From: CAYJAD01 sp964371195
GTDB taxonomy: Bacteria > Desulfobacterota > Desulfovibrionia > Desulfovibrionales > Desulfovibrionaceae
Assembly (NCBI GenBank): GCA_964371195.1
Contig: CAYJLD010000023.1
Span: forward strand, 1 to 30,806
Direction of reading: 5' to 3'
Length of the DNA: 30,806 nucleotides
Shown: positions 18,001 through 24,872 of the stretch, in pieces
Layout: each line of letters starts with the position of its first letter
How positions within the stretch are numbered: position 1 is the first letter of the stretch
Notes under the pieces: generated by a model
Database searches by the model: none
Told to the model about the DNA's origin: nothing
Seen by the model: the letters and a program-made list of their open reading frames with translations, nothing else
Made by a program: the position numbers and the translations under genes

Positions 18001-18092
18001 ACTTTTTTATTATCTGGCTTACTTAAGATAGAATTGACAAGAGTCAATAACTCATAATCTTGTTTATCAAAGAATAGCTTTGACCACCACAT
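15042..18092 (-). CDS. Large membrane protein with a degenerate PHP-like domain, 1016 aa
   Basis: I do not recognise a named family. The start was set at ATG 18092 (MWWSKLFFDK) with GAGGTGATT just upstream; a TTG at 18110 is less likely. After a helical region (1-150), residues 155-240 resemble a PHP phosphoesterase: DHHVHD (159-164), GIRHLTIIYYN where active enzymes have TDHN, then IVGIKVRIGFEY with E220 and H231. A coiled, charged middle (about 270-660) includes PTRGQKAIEKQRENVEVPFY. Several hydrophobic segments lie between about 680 and 860 (LVGFIPACIAF, WFLAWFGPIIWFGITGV, MVYTIMAVVNGLYIAW), and the last 150 residues are cytoplasm-like. It overlaps cbiD by 23 bases and follows the racemase-like gene after 39. 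Loss of the second His/Asp suggests altered or absent metal catalysis. Confidence 0.8.
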   Translation of the reverse strand: MWWSKLFFDKQDYELLTLVNSILSKPDNKKVGQSFFETNLHPHGIKTLSLSREMRVAFAVARLIDSLEVGDSQNRLNALSALYDEVLNSAKTSFRRNTARVLIEIMKELIRAHGNMERQIYLASDFRRAARGTPHVVRELLANYGLIEMPEDWSQLAFDHHVHDANTKGRKNSTHLIMDAWLRGIRHLTIIYYNFIEEEAVREVLSAAAIVGIKVRIGFEYAVPFRNKYAHFVWSPRNMYDADEFIEFLSEAPMRHLMELGREASAWQQRYVFKMLDVWNTKHRFSMADKLGLNCDNIEEISLESFKQFVGFGQASLVHLAECIYIHLQAKVLQAEDTLQNALENEDSHLQEQIKAKCDILQAITSANIYSDYIAPEKNPDLPSPTVPVLDADTPELLRLKPVTLLDWLSSIYTNNVITLNIANLTSEDVLEILWQCQGLVTHIELFNLREWHEENIENINEIVELQIAINEASVPRLKYVILDKLKKRIDDGKAEDESIEEHTERCAVLHSILGNIQVFKNFYASKPLWVHMGSDATGRPESDVGMGLVFIGTLPTRGQKAIEKQRENVEVPFYMSMYYNMRLTPNEFIPQKSLLTKLIRLIPGKYHYGYIKEQEWSPRSSSARIAKPGNIAALGSVKKESCNDKATASKKSIPAPKYLSYRLANLLKVLVGFIPACIAFQYTQTWWFLAWFGPIIWFGITGVRNIVQAVVAGGGLHRATLLRWGDYVSWSRLCDSLMYTGFSVPLLELGVRILLLQDTLGYTVANNTVMVYTIMAVVNGLYIAWHNTIRGLPLEAIVGNIFRSALAVPMAILFNGIVYEILYLSQVNNPNTIIQMSSAIISKMASDTVAALIEGYADHKNNVRIRRWDYKTKFQQMFNNYVQIELLFPEDNVLNLMVKPKRFLKKIEEKNPALRRALIVDALDFMYFWLYRPRAQEVCKKILSGMSKEEQNIFGYFQLILMQEREVSRLFVDGMLGRQFGKPLAFYLSMHKTYLKEILPLCSLESKKYVKDNFA

Positions 18093-18131
18093 AATCACCT
18101 CAACTATCAAATTTAATAAGACTTTTATATA

Positions 18132-18977
18132 TTAATCAAAATAGGCCATACCGCTTGCCACCAATTTTACTGGTCCACCTACAACAGCCTTTAATCCTTG
18201 TATATCTTTTTGTAAATTAAGCGTCAAATATCCGCCCGGCTGATGCATGACAAATTTTTCATATTGTGATTTAGCATAATGCCACAAAGCTAGGGCTAGT
18301 GAACCTGAGCCACAGGCATTTTCATAATGCTCGGCCAATGGATTTTTTACATACACAACGGGATGCATAAAAAATTGTATGTCTTTTGTTCTTTCTAACT
18401 CAAGCTTATGCCACCAAATACAACCAAGGGCTTGCTCGTCACAAAGGCCATATCTTTGACGAATTATAGCAGCTTCACCTCGCCAATCATTAGAATTAAA
18501 TGGTGAATACTGTTCATCAATAAGCACATGGCTAATACCAGGAAGGCTTACTAAATTAACACCTGCATCAAGTTCGCGCATGGGAGGCATGCCTTGTAAT
18601 GGTACACTTAAGTCAACATTATAATGTGATTTATGTGTATTATCATTAGCTAACACCTGCTCAATCTTAGCGTGTAAAGGGCCGTTAAAGCCAGAACTAT
18701 GCACCATGCCCAACCATTCTTTATGAGGTATGATATGTTGCTTCAAAGCCATAAGCAAGGCTAAAGAGCGTGTAGCATTAATACAAAACTCTCCACCAGC
18801 CATTTCCAGTATACCCTCATCAATATTTACAAAACCAGCCTGTTCGGCACCCACATGGCAAGGTAAAAGACCTTGGCTTGCGTATTGTGCCCGTTCATGG
18901 CTACTAAATTGTAAACCCTCAAAAAGTAGTGTCATATTCCCACTGGGGCTTAATTTATAAAATGGAACCGCATTCAT
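18132..18977 (-). CDS. DapF-fold racemase, CntK (histidine racemase)-like
   Basis: The 281-residue protein has the pseudo-symmetric diaminopimelate-epimerase fold with two catalytic cysteines: C65 (GGEFCINATRS) and C222 (ENACGSGSLAL). The N-terminal SPSGNMT (10-16), where DapF has a GLGND-type motif, and the tail HQPGG...VASGMAYFD match what I recall of CntK, the histidine racemase of staphylopine synthesis, better than true DapF. No nicotianamine-synthase-like or opine-dehydrogenase gene is nearby, so a metallophore is not supported here. It heads the operon with the 1016-aa protein, cbiD and cobL. No ribosome-binding site precedes its ATG, and a TATAAT (minus) ends only 10 bases upstream, so the mRNA may be leaderless. 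Substrate is unknown. Confidence 0.8.
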   Translation of the reverse strand: MNAVPFYKLSPSGNMTLLFEGLQFSSHERAQYASQGLLPCHVGAEQAGFVNIDEGILEMAGGEFCINATRSLALLMALKQHIIPHKEWLGMVHSSGFNGPLHAKIEQVLANDNTHKSHYNVDLSVPLQGMPPMRELDAGVNLVSLPGISHVLIDEQYSPFNSNDWRGEAAIIRQRYGLCDEQALGCIWWHKLELERTKDIQFFMHPVVYVKNPLAEHYENACGSGSLALALWHYAKSQYEKFVMHQPGGYLTLNLQKDIQGLKAVVGGPVKLVASGMAYFD

Positions 18978-18986
18978 GGATTAACT

Positions 18987-18992
18987 ATTATA
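18987..18992 (-). promoter_or_regulatory. Candidate -10 box close to the racemase-like start
   Basis: On the minus strand TATAAT reads 18992-18987, 9 bases before ATG. TTGACG (19012-19007) lies 14 bases upstream of it, shorter than the usual spacing. If used, transcription would start at or within a few bases of the ATG. Confidence 0.4.
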
Positions 18993-19142
18993 TTTTTAAG
19001 AATAAACGTCAACTAAGCTTTTTAATTAAAAAATATAGATTATAAAACTTATCAAAATTTACACTTTGTAAACAAATCACCATCTTGCCAATGTCATACA
19101 CCTTGTGCTATATAAATCACGTAGTTTAAAATTAGTTTTTAC

Positions 19143-19173
19143 TTGGCTTAAAAAAATATAAATTCAATATAAT
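19143..19173 (+). promoter_or_regulatory. Candidate promoter for the VWA-OmpA gene
   Basis: A perfect TATAAT (19168-19173) lies 35 bases before the start. The best -35 is TTGGCT (19143-19148), with a long 19-base spacer, so only the -10 is convincing. Confidence 0.4.
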
Positions 19174-19208
19174 ACCTTATTACACGATACAGTAGCTAGG
19201 GGGATTTT

Positions 19209-20210
19209 ATGAAAACTATGCGCATTTTTATTTTAACCATATTGCTTGCATCAACGCTTTGCACACAAGCTTTAGCAGCGGGTATTATGTGTGGGAAAAA
19301 GGTAAATAGTTTTGACTTTGTAGTGGACTATTCTGGCTCCATGATGATGACCAGTGCAGAGCTAAAAGAACCAAAAATAGATTTAGCTAAAATCGTACTT
19401 GCGCGTATTAATTCTATAATTCCTGCCCTAGATTACTATGGTGGCATGCATACTCTAGCCCCTGCTGTAACACTGCTCAATCAAGGGCCATGGGATAGAG
19501 CTAATATGAATGCTAGCATTGCCAAATTAAATGACGACCTACCAATTTTTGGTCGCTTAACCCCCATGGGCACAGGCCTAAAAGGATATGAGCCATGGAT
19601 TTCAAGTATGAAGCGCAATGCTGCATTAATCATTGCCACAGATGGTGGTAATAATCGCGGTCTTAATTTAGTTGATGTGGTAAAAGAGATATATGCTAAT
19701 CAACGCGATTTAGTAGTACATATCATTTCATTTGCTGATACTAGAGAAGGACGAGATGTGGTGGCCCAAATTGCCACTCTAAATCCACATACCCTTATTG
19801 CTGACGGGATTAAACTTGCTACTGACGATAGAGCCCTTGAACAATTTGCCACTGATATATGGTGCGATCAAACGGAAGAAGTCATTGTTTTACGTGGTGT
19901 CAACTTTGCTTTTGACTCATCAACCCTTGATCATAATGCGCAAAATATTCTTAGTGAGGTTGCAAATATTATTAAAGCCACGCCGGGTAAGCGCATTATG
20001 CTAAATGGTTGGACAGATTCTACTGGAGATAGAAATTACAATATGACTCTTTCACAAAATCGAGCTAATTCTGTTAAGCATTATCTCACCGCCCAAGGCA
20101 TACCACCAAGTCGCATTAACGCTGTGGGGCATGGCATATCTACCAAGTATGACAATAATACTAAGGAAGGACGTTACTTAAATAGGCGCGTGGAGATAGC
20201 CTTTGAATAA
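19209..20210 (+). CDS. Exported VWA-OmpA protein (peptidoglycan-binding)
   Basis: The 333-residue precursor has a signal peptide (1-23, cleaved near ALA), a von Willebrand A domain (about 32-215) and an OmpA/MotB C-terminal domain (about 225-333). The MIDAS motif is D40-Y-S42-G-S44 (DYSGS), with TPMGTG and ATDGGNN as later metal-site loops. The OmpA domain shows VNFAFDSSTLD, LNGWTDSTGDRNYN and LNRRVEIAFE, with the Asp and Arg that bind diaminopimelate in peptidoglycan. The protein is therefore likely held to the cell wall in the periplasm, displaying a metal-dependent protein-binding domain. GGGGG precedes ATG. A small exported protein gene overlaps its stop. Confidence 0.9.
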   Translation: MKTMRIFILTILLASTLCTQALAAGIMCGKKVNSFDFVVDYSGSMMMTSAELKEPKIDLAKIVLARINSIIPALDYYGGMHTLAPAVTLLNQGPWDRANMNASIAKLNDDLPIFGRLTPMGTGLKGYEPWISSMKRNAALIIATDGGNNRGLNLVDVVKEIYANQRDLVVHIISFADTREGRDVVAQIATLNPHTLIADGIKLATDDRALEQFATDIWCDQTEEVIVLRGVNFAFDSSTLDHNAQNILSEVANIIKATPGKRIMLNGWTDSTGDRNYNMTLSQNRANSVKHYLTAQGIPPSRINAVGHGISTKYDNNTKEGRYLNRRVEIAFE

Positions 20211-20616
20211 ACATAAAAATACCATTATCGCTTGTTTACTACTTTCTATATTTATGCCCGTATATAGTGAGGCTAGGGAGTCAGAGGCAGCAATTTTACA
20301 AAAACTCAACAATATAGCTCAAAATATTGTCCAAACAGCTGCGCGCACCATTATGCCCTCCAAGGCTAAAAAGGCTATGCGTGAGGAAGGTAACTATTTT
20401 GTAGCAAGCTATGTAGAAGTTGATACTAATAGCCTACAAACAGAACTACGCAAAGGTGAAAATCAAGGACACTACGTAGGCTTAATTAAATACGTTGAAT
20501 ATTTTTATGAGTGCCAAGGGGCTTCACAACAACAAGCCCTCAAGTCTAGTTGCTTAGTTGTTAAAAGTCGTAGGTTAACAGAAATTATATCCTATGATGG
20601 TAAGTGGCATCATTAA
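20203..20616 (+). CDS. Small exported protein of unknown function, 137 aa, TTG start
   Basis: The frame starts at TTG 20203, overlapping the VWA-OmpA stop by 8 bases, with GGAGA 7 bases upstream. No ATG lies at a plausible start, and the N-terminus NKHKNTIIACLLLSIFMPVYSEA is a clean signal peptide, which supports TTG. The mature part is helical at first (AAILQKLNNIAQNIVQTAART), then has strands (NYFVASYVEVDT, GHYVGLIKYVEYFYEC). Cysteines near 98 and 111 could form a disulphide. Coupling to the VWA-OmpA gene suggests a partner in the periplasm. No family is recognised. Confidence 0.75.
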   Translation: MNKHKNTIIACLLLSIFMPVYSEARESEAAILQKLNNIAQNIVQTAARTIMPSKAKKAMREEGNYFVASYVEVDTNSLQTELRKGENQGHYVGLIKYVEYFYECQGASQQQALKSSCLVVKSRRLTEIISYDGKWHH

Positions 20617-20630
20617 GCATAGTAATGCTT
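20615..20630. terminator. Weak hairpin between convergent genes
   Basis: AAGCAT-AGTA-ATGCTT overlaps the stop of the exported protein. It has no strong T tract, so its role as terminator is uncertain. The gap to tyrA is only 24 bases. Confidence 0.35.
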
Positions 20631-20640
20631 GCTTAAAGCC

Positions 20641-21411
20641 TTACTTCCACCACCATGCCGCGCGTTCATTGAGTAAATCTATATCACCACCCGCTGCTAT
20701 ATTTAAAAATGCACGATACTTACGCACCAGCTCATGACTATGCGGATTGGCATTAAATAATCCCTCAAATAACTTTGCATCCTCTGTTAGCATTTTTTGT
20801 GCTGCATCTTGACGTCGTCTAAAGGAAGGAGTTAAAAATGGTAATAAATCTTCATTATGAGCTAAGGTAGCAAAGTAAGCTAACGATGTAATAAAGTTAA
20901 GATTTTGTATGGCAGCCATGGCCATATCGTGTTTTTTAGCTGTACATCTAAATGTGCGACAGCCCATAGTTTCAAATAAATTTTGCACAAAAATAATATG
21001 CTCTTTTGTGGTTGGTTCATTATCACGCGTGGCTGCTACTATGGCTACTGCTAAGTCACTTCCTTTGGGTGGCTTTGCGCCAAATAAGGGGTGCGTTCCC
21101 ACAATAGGGCCTGCCCAATGCTTTTGCATATATTCAAGAGCTACAACCTTTACCGAAGTAATATCAGCTACAATACATTGCCTTTGCAAATGAGGGCAAA
21201 GTTTTTTTAATACCTCTTGCATGGCAGAAACAGGCACACACAACAAAACTATCTGTGCATGTGCACCAATATCTTTCATATTGTCTTTTATCATGGGTAA
21301 GTCTATGCCATGTACATCATGGCCTAAGTCTTTGAACTTGCGCATAAAAAATGCGCCCATGCGCCCCATGTGTCCCACAATTAAAATATTTTTTTTACTA
21401 ATTGTATGCAT
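20641..21411 (-). CDS. tyrA: Prephenate dehydrogenase
   Basis: This cytoplasmic enzyme oxidatively decarboxylates prephenate to 4-hydroxyphenylpyruvate, the tyrosine branch. The 256-residue protein has an NAD-binding motif GHMGRMG (13-19), then VLLCVPVSAMQEVL and the substrate loop GTHPLFGAKPP. The C-terminal helical domain includes NLNFITSLAYFAT. The length is that of a lone dehydrogenase domain, without a chorismate mutase or ACT domain; the mutase activity is supplied by PheA in the same operon. It is the last of five genes and starts 16 bases after aroA. In D. vulgaris trp genes follow at this point; here the operon ends. Confidence 0.92.
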   Translation of the reverse strand: MHTISKKNILIVGHMGRMGAFFMRKFKDLGHDVHGIDLPMIKDNMKDIGAHAQIVLLCVPVSAMQEVLKKLCPHLQRQCIVADITSVKVVALEYMQKHWAGPIVGTHPLFGAKPPKGSDLAVAIVAATRDNEPTTKEHIIFVQNLFETMGCRTFRCTAKKHDMAMAAIQNLNFITSLAYFATLAHNEDLLPFLTPSFRRRQDAAQKMLTEDAKLFEGLFNANPHSHELVRKYRAFLNIAAGGDIDLLNERAAWWWK

Positions 21412-21427
21412 AGTTAAACAAATTTCC

Positions 21428-22732
21428 TCAAGCTAAATTAGCCCACACATCCCAAAACTTTGGAAAGGATTTATGCACTACACTTGCATCATCAAGCACT
21501 ACTCTTTGTCCATTTAAGCTAAGTAATGCACAACTCATAGCCATGCGATGATCATTATGAGTTGAAAAAATAGTGCCTTCTGGTATGGAAGGTGCCTTGC
21601 CAAGACCTTGAATTGTCAAACCATCTTGGGTAACATTTACTGACACCCCAACCTTAGCTAACTCCATAGCAGGTGCTTGTAAGCGGTCACATTCCTTTAT
21701 GCGCAAGTGCTCAACATTACGTATGTGCGTAGTCCCATTTGCAAAAGCTGCAAGCATGGCAACAGTTGGTACAAGATCTGGGCAATACTTCATATCCACG
21801 TCTATGCCAGATAAGGTGCTAGGGTTTATAATAATATCTTGATCATCCCAAGAAAAATTTGCACCCATGGCATATAAAATATCTAAAATGGCTTTATCAC
21901 CTTGCAAGGAGTCTTTGCGCAAGCCCTTAATACATAATGGTTTTTGCCCTAAAGCTCCAGCTGCGAGAAAATATGAAGCATTGGACCAATCACCTTCTAC
22001 AATATACTCACCACTCTGATAATCTGCACCCTGCACTTGAAAGCGTATGTCTTGAGGTGTAATTTCATGCAATGTGCGCCAGTCTATATCCTGCCAACAT
22101 TGATCAGATTTTTTTTGTAAGCGTATGGTATGTCCAAAGTCTTCTAAAGTTTGTAAGGTCAAAGCCACATAGGGCCAAGAAACAACTTTTTCACCTTGTA
22201 AATAAATACTTAGGCCATGAGCCGTTAGAGGTGCTGCAAGTAACAAACCAGATAGATACTGGCTTGACTTATCAATATTTATCTGTACCTCACCACTTGT
22301 AAACCCCTGTGATTTTAATATAAGCGGTAAAAATCCAACCTTTTTATCATAATCTATCGTTATTCCAAGTTCATGCAAAGCATTACACAAATCAAGTACT
22401 GGACGTTCATGTAGGCGTGCTGCACCATGTATATGAAAGCTCCCGTGTAAAGCTCCTAAAATGCCCATTAGCAGGCGACAAGACGTGCCAGATTCATGCA
22501 TGTTGCAAGATATAACATTTTCATAATGAGTTTTAATATTAATGCCTTGTACGTGTATATCTTTACCTTTACGACTGAACTTTGCCCCCAAACTCTTAAG
22601 TACCTCGGTAGTGCATTCTATATCCTTACTCATAAGTACATTGCGTACAATAGACTTGCCATAAGCCAAAGCAGCCCCCATAAGTAAACGATGGGACATG
22701 GATTTTGATGGCGGAACAATAATGTTTAACAT
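21428..22732 (-). CDS. aroA: 3-phosphoshikimate 1-carboxyvinyltransferase (EPSP synthase)
   Basis: The enzyme joins shikimate 3-phosphate and PEP to form EPSP. The 434-residue protein has PSKSMSHRLLMGAAL (8-22, with K10, S11 and R15 for substrate), ESGTSCRLLMG, KSSQYLSGLLLAAPL, EGDWSNASYFLAAGAL and LRIKECDRLQA, with NDHRMAMSCALL near the end. These cover both globular domains, so the enzyme is complete. It sits 12 bases after pheA and 16 before tyrA, so it is co-transcribed with the Phe and Tyr branch enzymes and should come under the Phe attenuator upstream. Confidence 0.96.
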   Translation of the reverse strand: MLNIIVPPSKSMSHRLLMGAALAYGKSIVRNVLMSKDIECTTEVLKSLGAKFSRKGKDIHVQGINIKTHYENVISCNMHESGTSCRLLMGILGALHGSFHIHGAARLHERPVLDLCNALHELGITIDYDKKVGFLPLILKSQGFTSGEVQINIDKSSQYLSGLLLAAPLTAHGLSIYLQGEKVVSWPYVALTLQTLEDFGHTIRLQKKSDQCWQDIDWRTLHEITPQDIRFQVQGADYQSGEYIVEGDWSNASYFLAAGALGQKPLCIKGLRKDSLQGDKAILDILYAMGANFSWDDQDIIINPSTLSGIDVDMKYCPDLVPTVAMLAAFANGTTHIRNVEHLRIKECDRLQAPAMELAKVGVSVNVTQDGLTIQGLGKAPSIPEGTIFSTHNDHRMAMSCALLSLNGQRVVLDDASVVHKSFPKFWDVWANLA

Positions 22733-22744
22733 TTACACTACACC

Positions 22745-23890
22745 TTAATTATCATGCCCTGTATGGCTAAAGGCCGGCACGGTTGGATAAGAACCAAGTA
22801 TACGGAATGAATTACATAAATCACGCAATTCTTGCACAAGACTTGTATAATTATTTTGCTCAAGGTCAGCTTCAACATCAGCAAAAAACACATAGCGCCA
22901 ACTTTCAGCACTGGATAATCGTAAAGGTCTTGATTCAAGTTTGCGCATATTCACATTATTTTGAGCAAGACATGCAAGTACAGATGCTAAGCTACCTGGC
23001 CTATCGGTGAGGGTAAAAAGTATGGAAGTTTTCTTATGTTCCTGAGTGTTATTGCTCACATTGGGCAATGCTAGGCTATTATCTTCTTTTGCAATAATTA
23101 CAAAGCGTGTCCAATTATCAGGGCTATTTTCAATGGCTTTAGCTAAAATATTTAAATGCGATAAATTAGCCAAGGCCATATTCCCAATAGCTGCACCCTG
23201 TTCATCTTTCTCTGCACGCTTTGCCGCAATGGCTGTTGACTCCACAGGCACAAGCTCAGCCCACGGCACATGAATACGTAACCAATTATCACATTGAGTC
23301 AGTGGTTGTGAATGCGAATATATACGCTTAATCTGGCTTAAAGTGTTGGACTTACTTAATAAAGCATGACTAACGTGAAAAAACACTTCTGCATGGATAA
23401 AAACTTCAAAATTATAGAATAAATCAAAACATTGGCCCACAGTGCCTTGTAAAGAATTTTCCAAAGGAACTATACCAAGTTCACACTCGCCCTTATGCAC
23501 AGCACTAAAAATATCATGAAAGTTAGTATATGGAGCAAATTCAACACTACTACCTAAATACTCCACCCCTGCAAAATAAGAAAACGTGCCTTCTGGCCCA
23601 AGGTAAGCGACCCTTTGTGGACGCTGCAATGCACGCGATGATGAAAAAATTTCTCGCCAAATATTTCGCACGTGTGCATTGGGTAAGGGGCCAGTATTTT
23701 TTAATTCTAAACTATCTAGTACTTGGCGTTCGCGTGAGGGCTTAAATATAGTATCAGTATGTTTAGCCTTAATTTGACCCACTTCCAGACTTAATGTAGC
23801 ACGCTTATTCAAGATATGTAAAAGCTCTTCATCAACAGCATTAATCTCTTGGCGAATTAATTGTAAACGCTCATCTATGTTACTATTCAC
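22745..23890 (-). CDS. pheA: Bifunctional chorismate mutase / prephenate dehydratase
   Basis: PheA converts chorismate to prephenate and then to phenylpyruvate. The 381-residue protein holds a chorismate mutase domain (1-90), a prephenate dehydratase domain (93-265, with GPEGTFSYFA, the PLENSLQGTVG loop and the catalytic T261-R-F263) and an ACT domain (about 288-370) with TDRPGSLASVL and the Phe-binding ESRP (319-322), implying feedback inhibition by phenylalanine. Start codon is GTG (23890) with AAGG upstream. It lies 9 bases after the dehydroquinate synthase gene. Phe would control this enzyme twice: by the ACT domain and by the leader attenuator. Confidence 0.96.
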   Translation of the reverse strand: MNSNIDERLQLIRQEINAVDEELLHILNKRATLSLEVGQIKAKHTDTIFKPSRERQVLDSLELKNTGPLPNAHVRNIWREIFSSSRALQRPQRVAYLGPEGTFSYFAGVEYLGSSVEFAPYTNFHDIFSAVHKGECELGIVPLENSLQGTVGQCFDLFYNFEVFIHAEVFFHVSHALLSKSNTLSQIKRIYSHSQPLTQCDNWLRIHVPWAELVPVESTAIAAKRAEKDEQGAAIGNMALANLSHLNILAKAIENSPDNWTRFVIIAKEDNSLALPNVSNNTQEHKKTSILFTLTDRPGSLASVLACLAQNNVNMRKLESRPLRLSSAESWRYVFFADVEADLEQNNYTSLVQELRDLCNSFRILGSYPTVPAFSHTGHDN

Positions 23891-23899
23891 AGTATGACC

Positions 23900-24871
23900 T
23901 TATTCTTCTTTTATATCTTCATCAATGCGCATACCAAAGTGGCGCCCAGCTACATCTAAATGGCATAATACCTTATCACCAACTTTTAATTGCACCACAC
24001 TAATGGGCTCGCCACCTGGTGCTGTAAGACGTATGGTTTCGGCATTTTGTAAAAAAACTGCTCCGCTTTGTTCGCCTACTTTAGCCTCAACTAATAACAT
24101 GGGCCTTACTTCAACCTTAACCCTACCAATAGTTGCAAGCTTACTAGCGCCATCTGCTTGAACAATAAGCACTTCATCTCCAGCGCGTAATTCTTCTAAA
24201 TAGCTTGTTTTATCCTGTGGTAAATGGGCATATGCATGCACAGCACCAGCATTCACCCTAAAGGGACGAGCTGCCACAAATTCATTATGCTCCGTTTCAG
24301 CATGCACAAGAAAGCTAAAGGCACTAGAATTACCCACAAGCATGCCTTGCCCTTTTTGCAAAATTGATAAAGTATCTACACAAACCCTATGCCCAAGACC
24401 AACATTTTGAACATTAGTAATAATGGCTTCATTAAGATTAATAATATCTTGTGTGGTTTTTATCTCACTAATAATCATTTTTAATTGCGCTATAGCACTT
24501 GATAAAACAACAATATCATGCACACCTTTTTCTAAAATACCAGCAGCTAGGCGTGCTTCTTCCATATCCTTTGCTTCTACTGCCACATTATTACACTGAG
24601 CTAGTAAATTCTCTACAGGTATGATTTCAAATCCTGACTGTAGCACTATATTTTGCCCTGAATTTAATTTGCCAACTAAACTTTCTTCATCTTCCTTAGA
24701 AGTAAGCACAATGGAAGGCATTTCCTCTTCTGCCACAACCTTACATCTGGCAAGGCTTTGTACAGAAGCTACTTCTTTTTTTGGAACAATTAAGCCATCT
24801 ACCCCAGACTCTAAAGCTAGGGTAACATCATGTTTTACATAGGGTACACTTTTATACCAAATCCTAGGCAT
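23900..24871 (-). CDS. 3-dehydroquinate synthase II (AroB')
   Basis: In the archaeal-type route this NAD-dependent enzyme oxidatively deaminates and cyclises 2-amino-3,7-dideoxyheptulosonate to 3-dehydroquinate. It replaces AroB and is not homologous to it. The start was set at ATG 24871 (MPRIWYKSVPYVKHDVTLAL), one base after the stop of the aldolase gene, with GGAG upstream; TTG 24883 would overlap that gene. The 323-residue length suits the family. The region VGLGHRVCVDTLSILQKGQGMLVGNSS and the C-terminal RVNAGAVHAY fit the known family. Pairing with the aldolase gene confirms the route. Confidence 0.92.
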   Translation of the reverse strand: MPRIWYKSVPYVKHDVTLALESGVDGLIVPKKEVASVQSLARCKVVAEEEMPSIVLTSKEDEESLVGKLNSGQNIVLQSGFEIIPVENLLAQCNNVAVEAKDMEEARLAAGILEKGVHDIVVLSSAIAQLKMIISEIKTTQDIINLNEAIITNVQNVGLGHRVCVDTLSILQKGQGMLVGNSSAFSFLVHAETEHNEFVAARPFRVNAGAVHAYAHLPQDKTSYLEELRAGDEVLIVQADGASKLATIGRVKVEVRPMLLVEAKVGEQSGAVFLQNAETIRLTAPGGEPISVVQLKVGDKVLCHLDVAGRHFGMRIDEDIKEE

Positions 24872-24872
24872 T

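Noticed and set aside
18978..19208. Cobalamin riboswitch upstream of the racemase-cbiD-cobL operon
   Set aside because: No B12-box-like sequence was seen, and the gap to the first gene is too short on the minus strand if the TATAAT is used.
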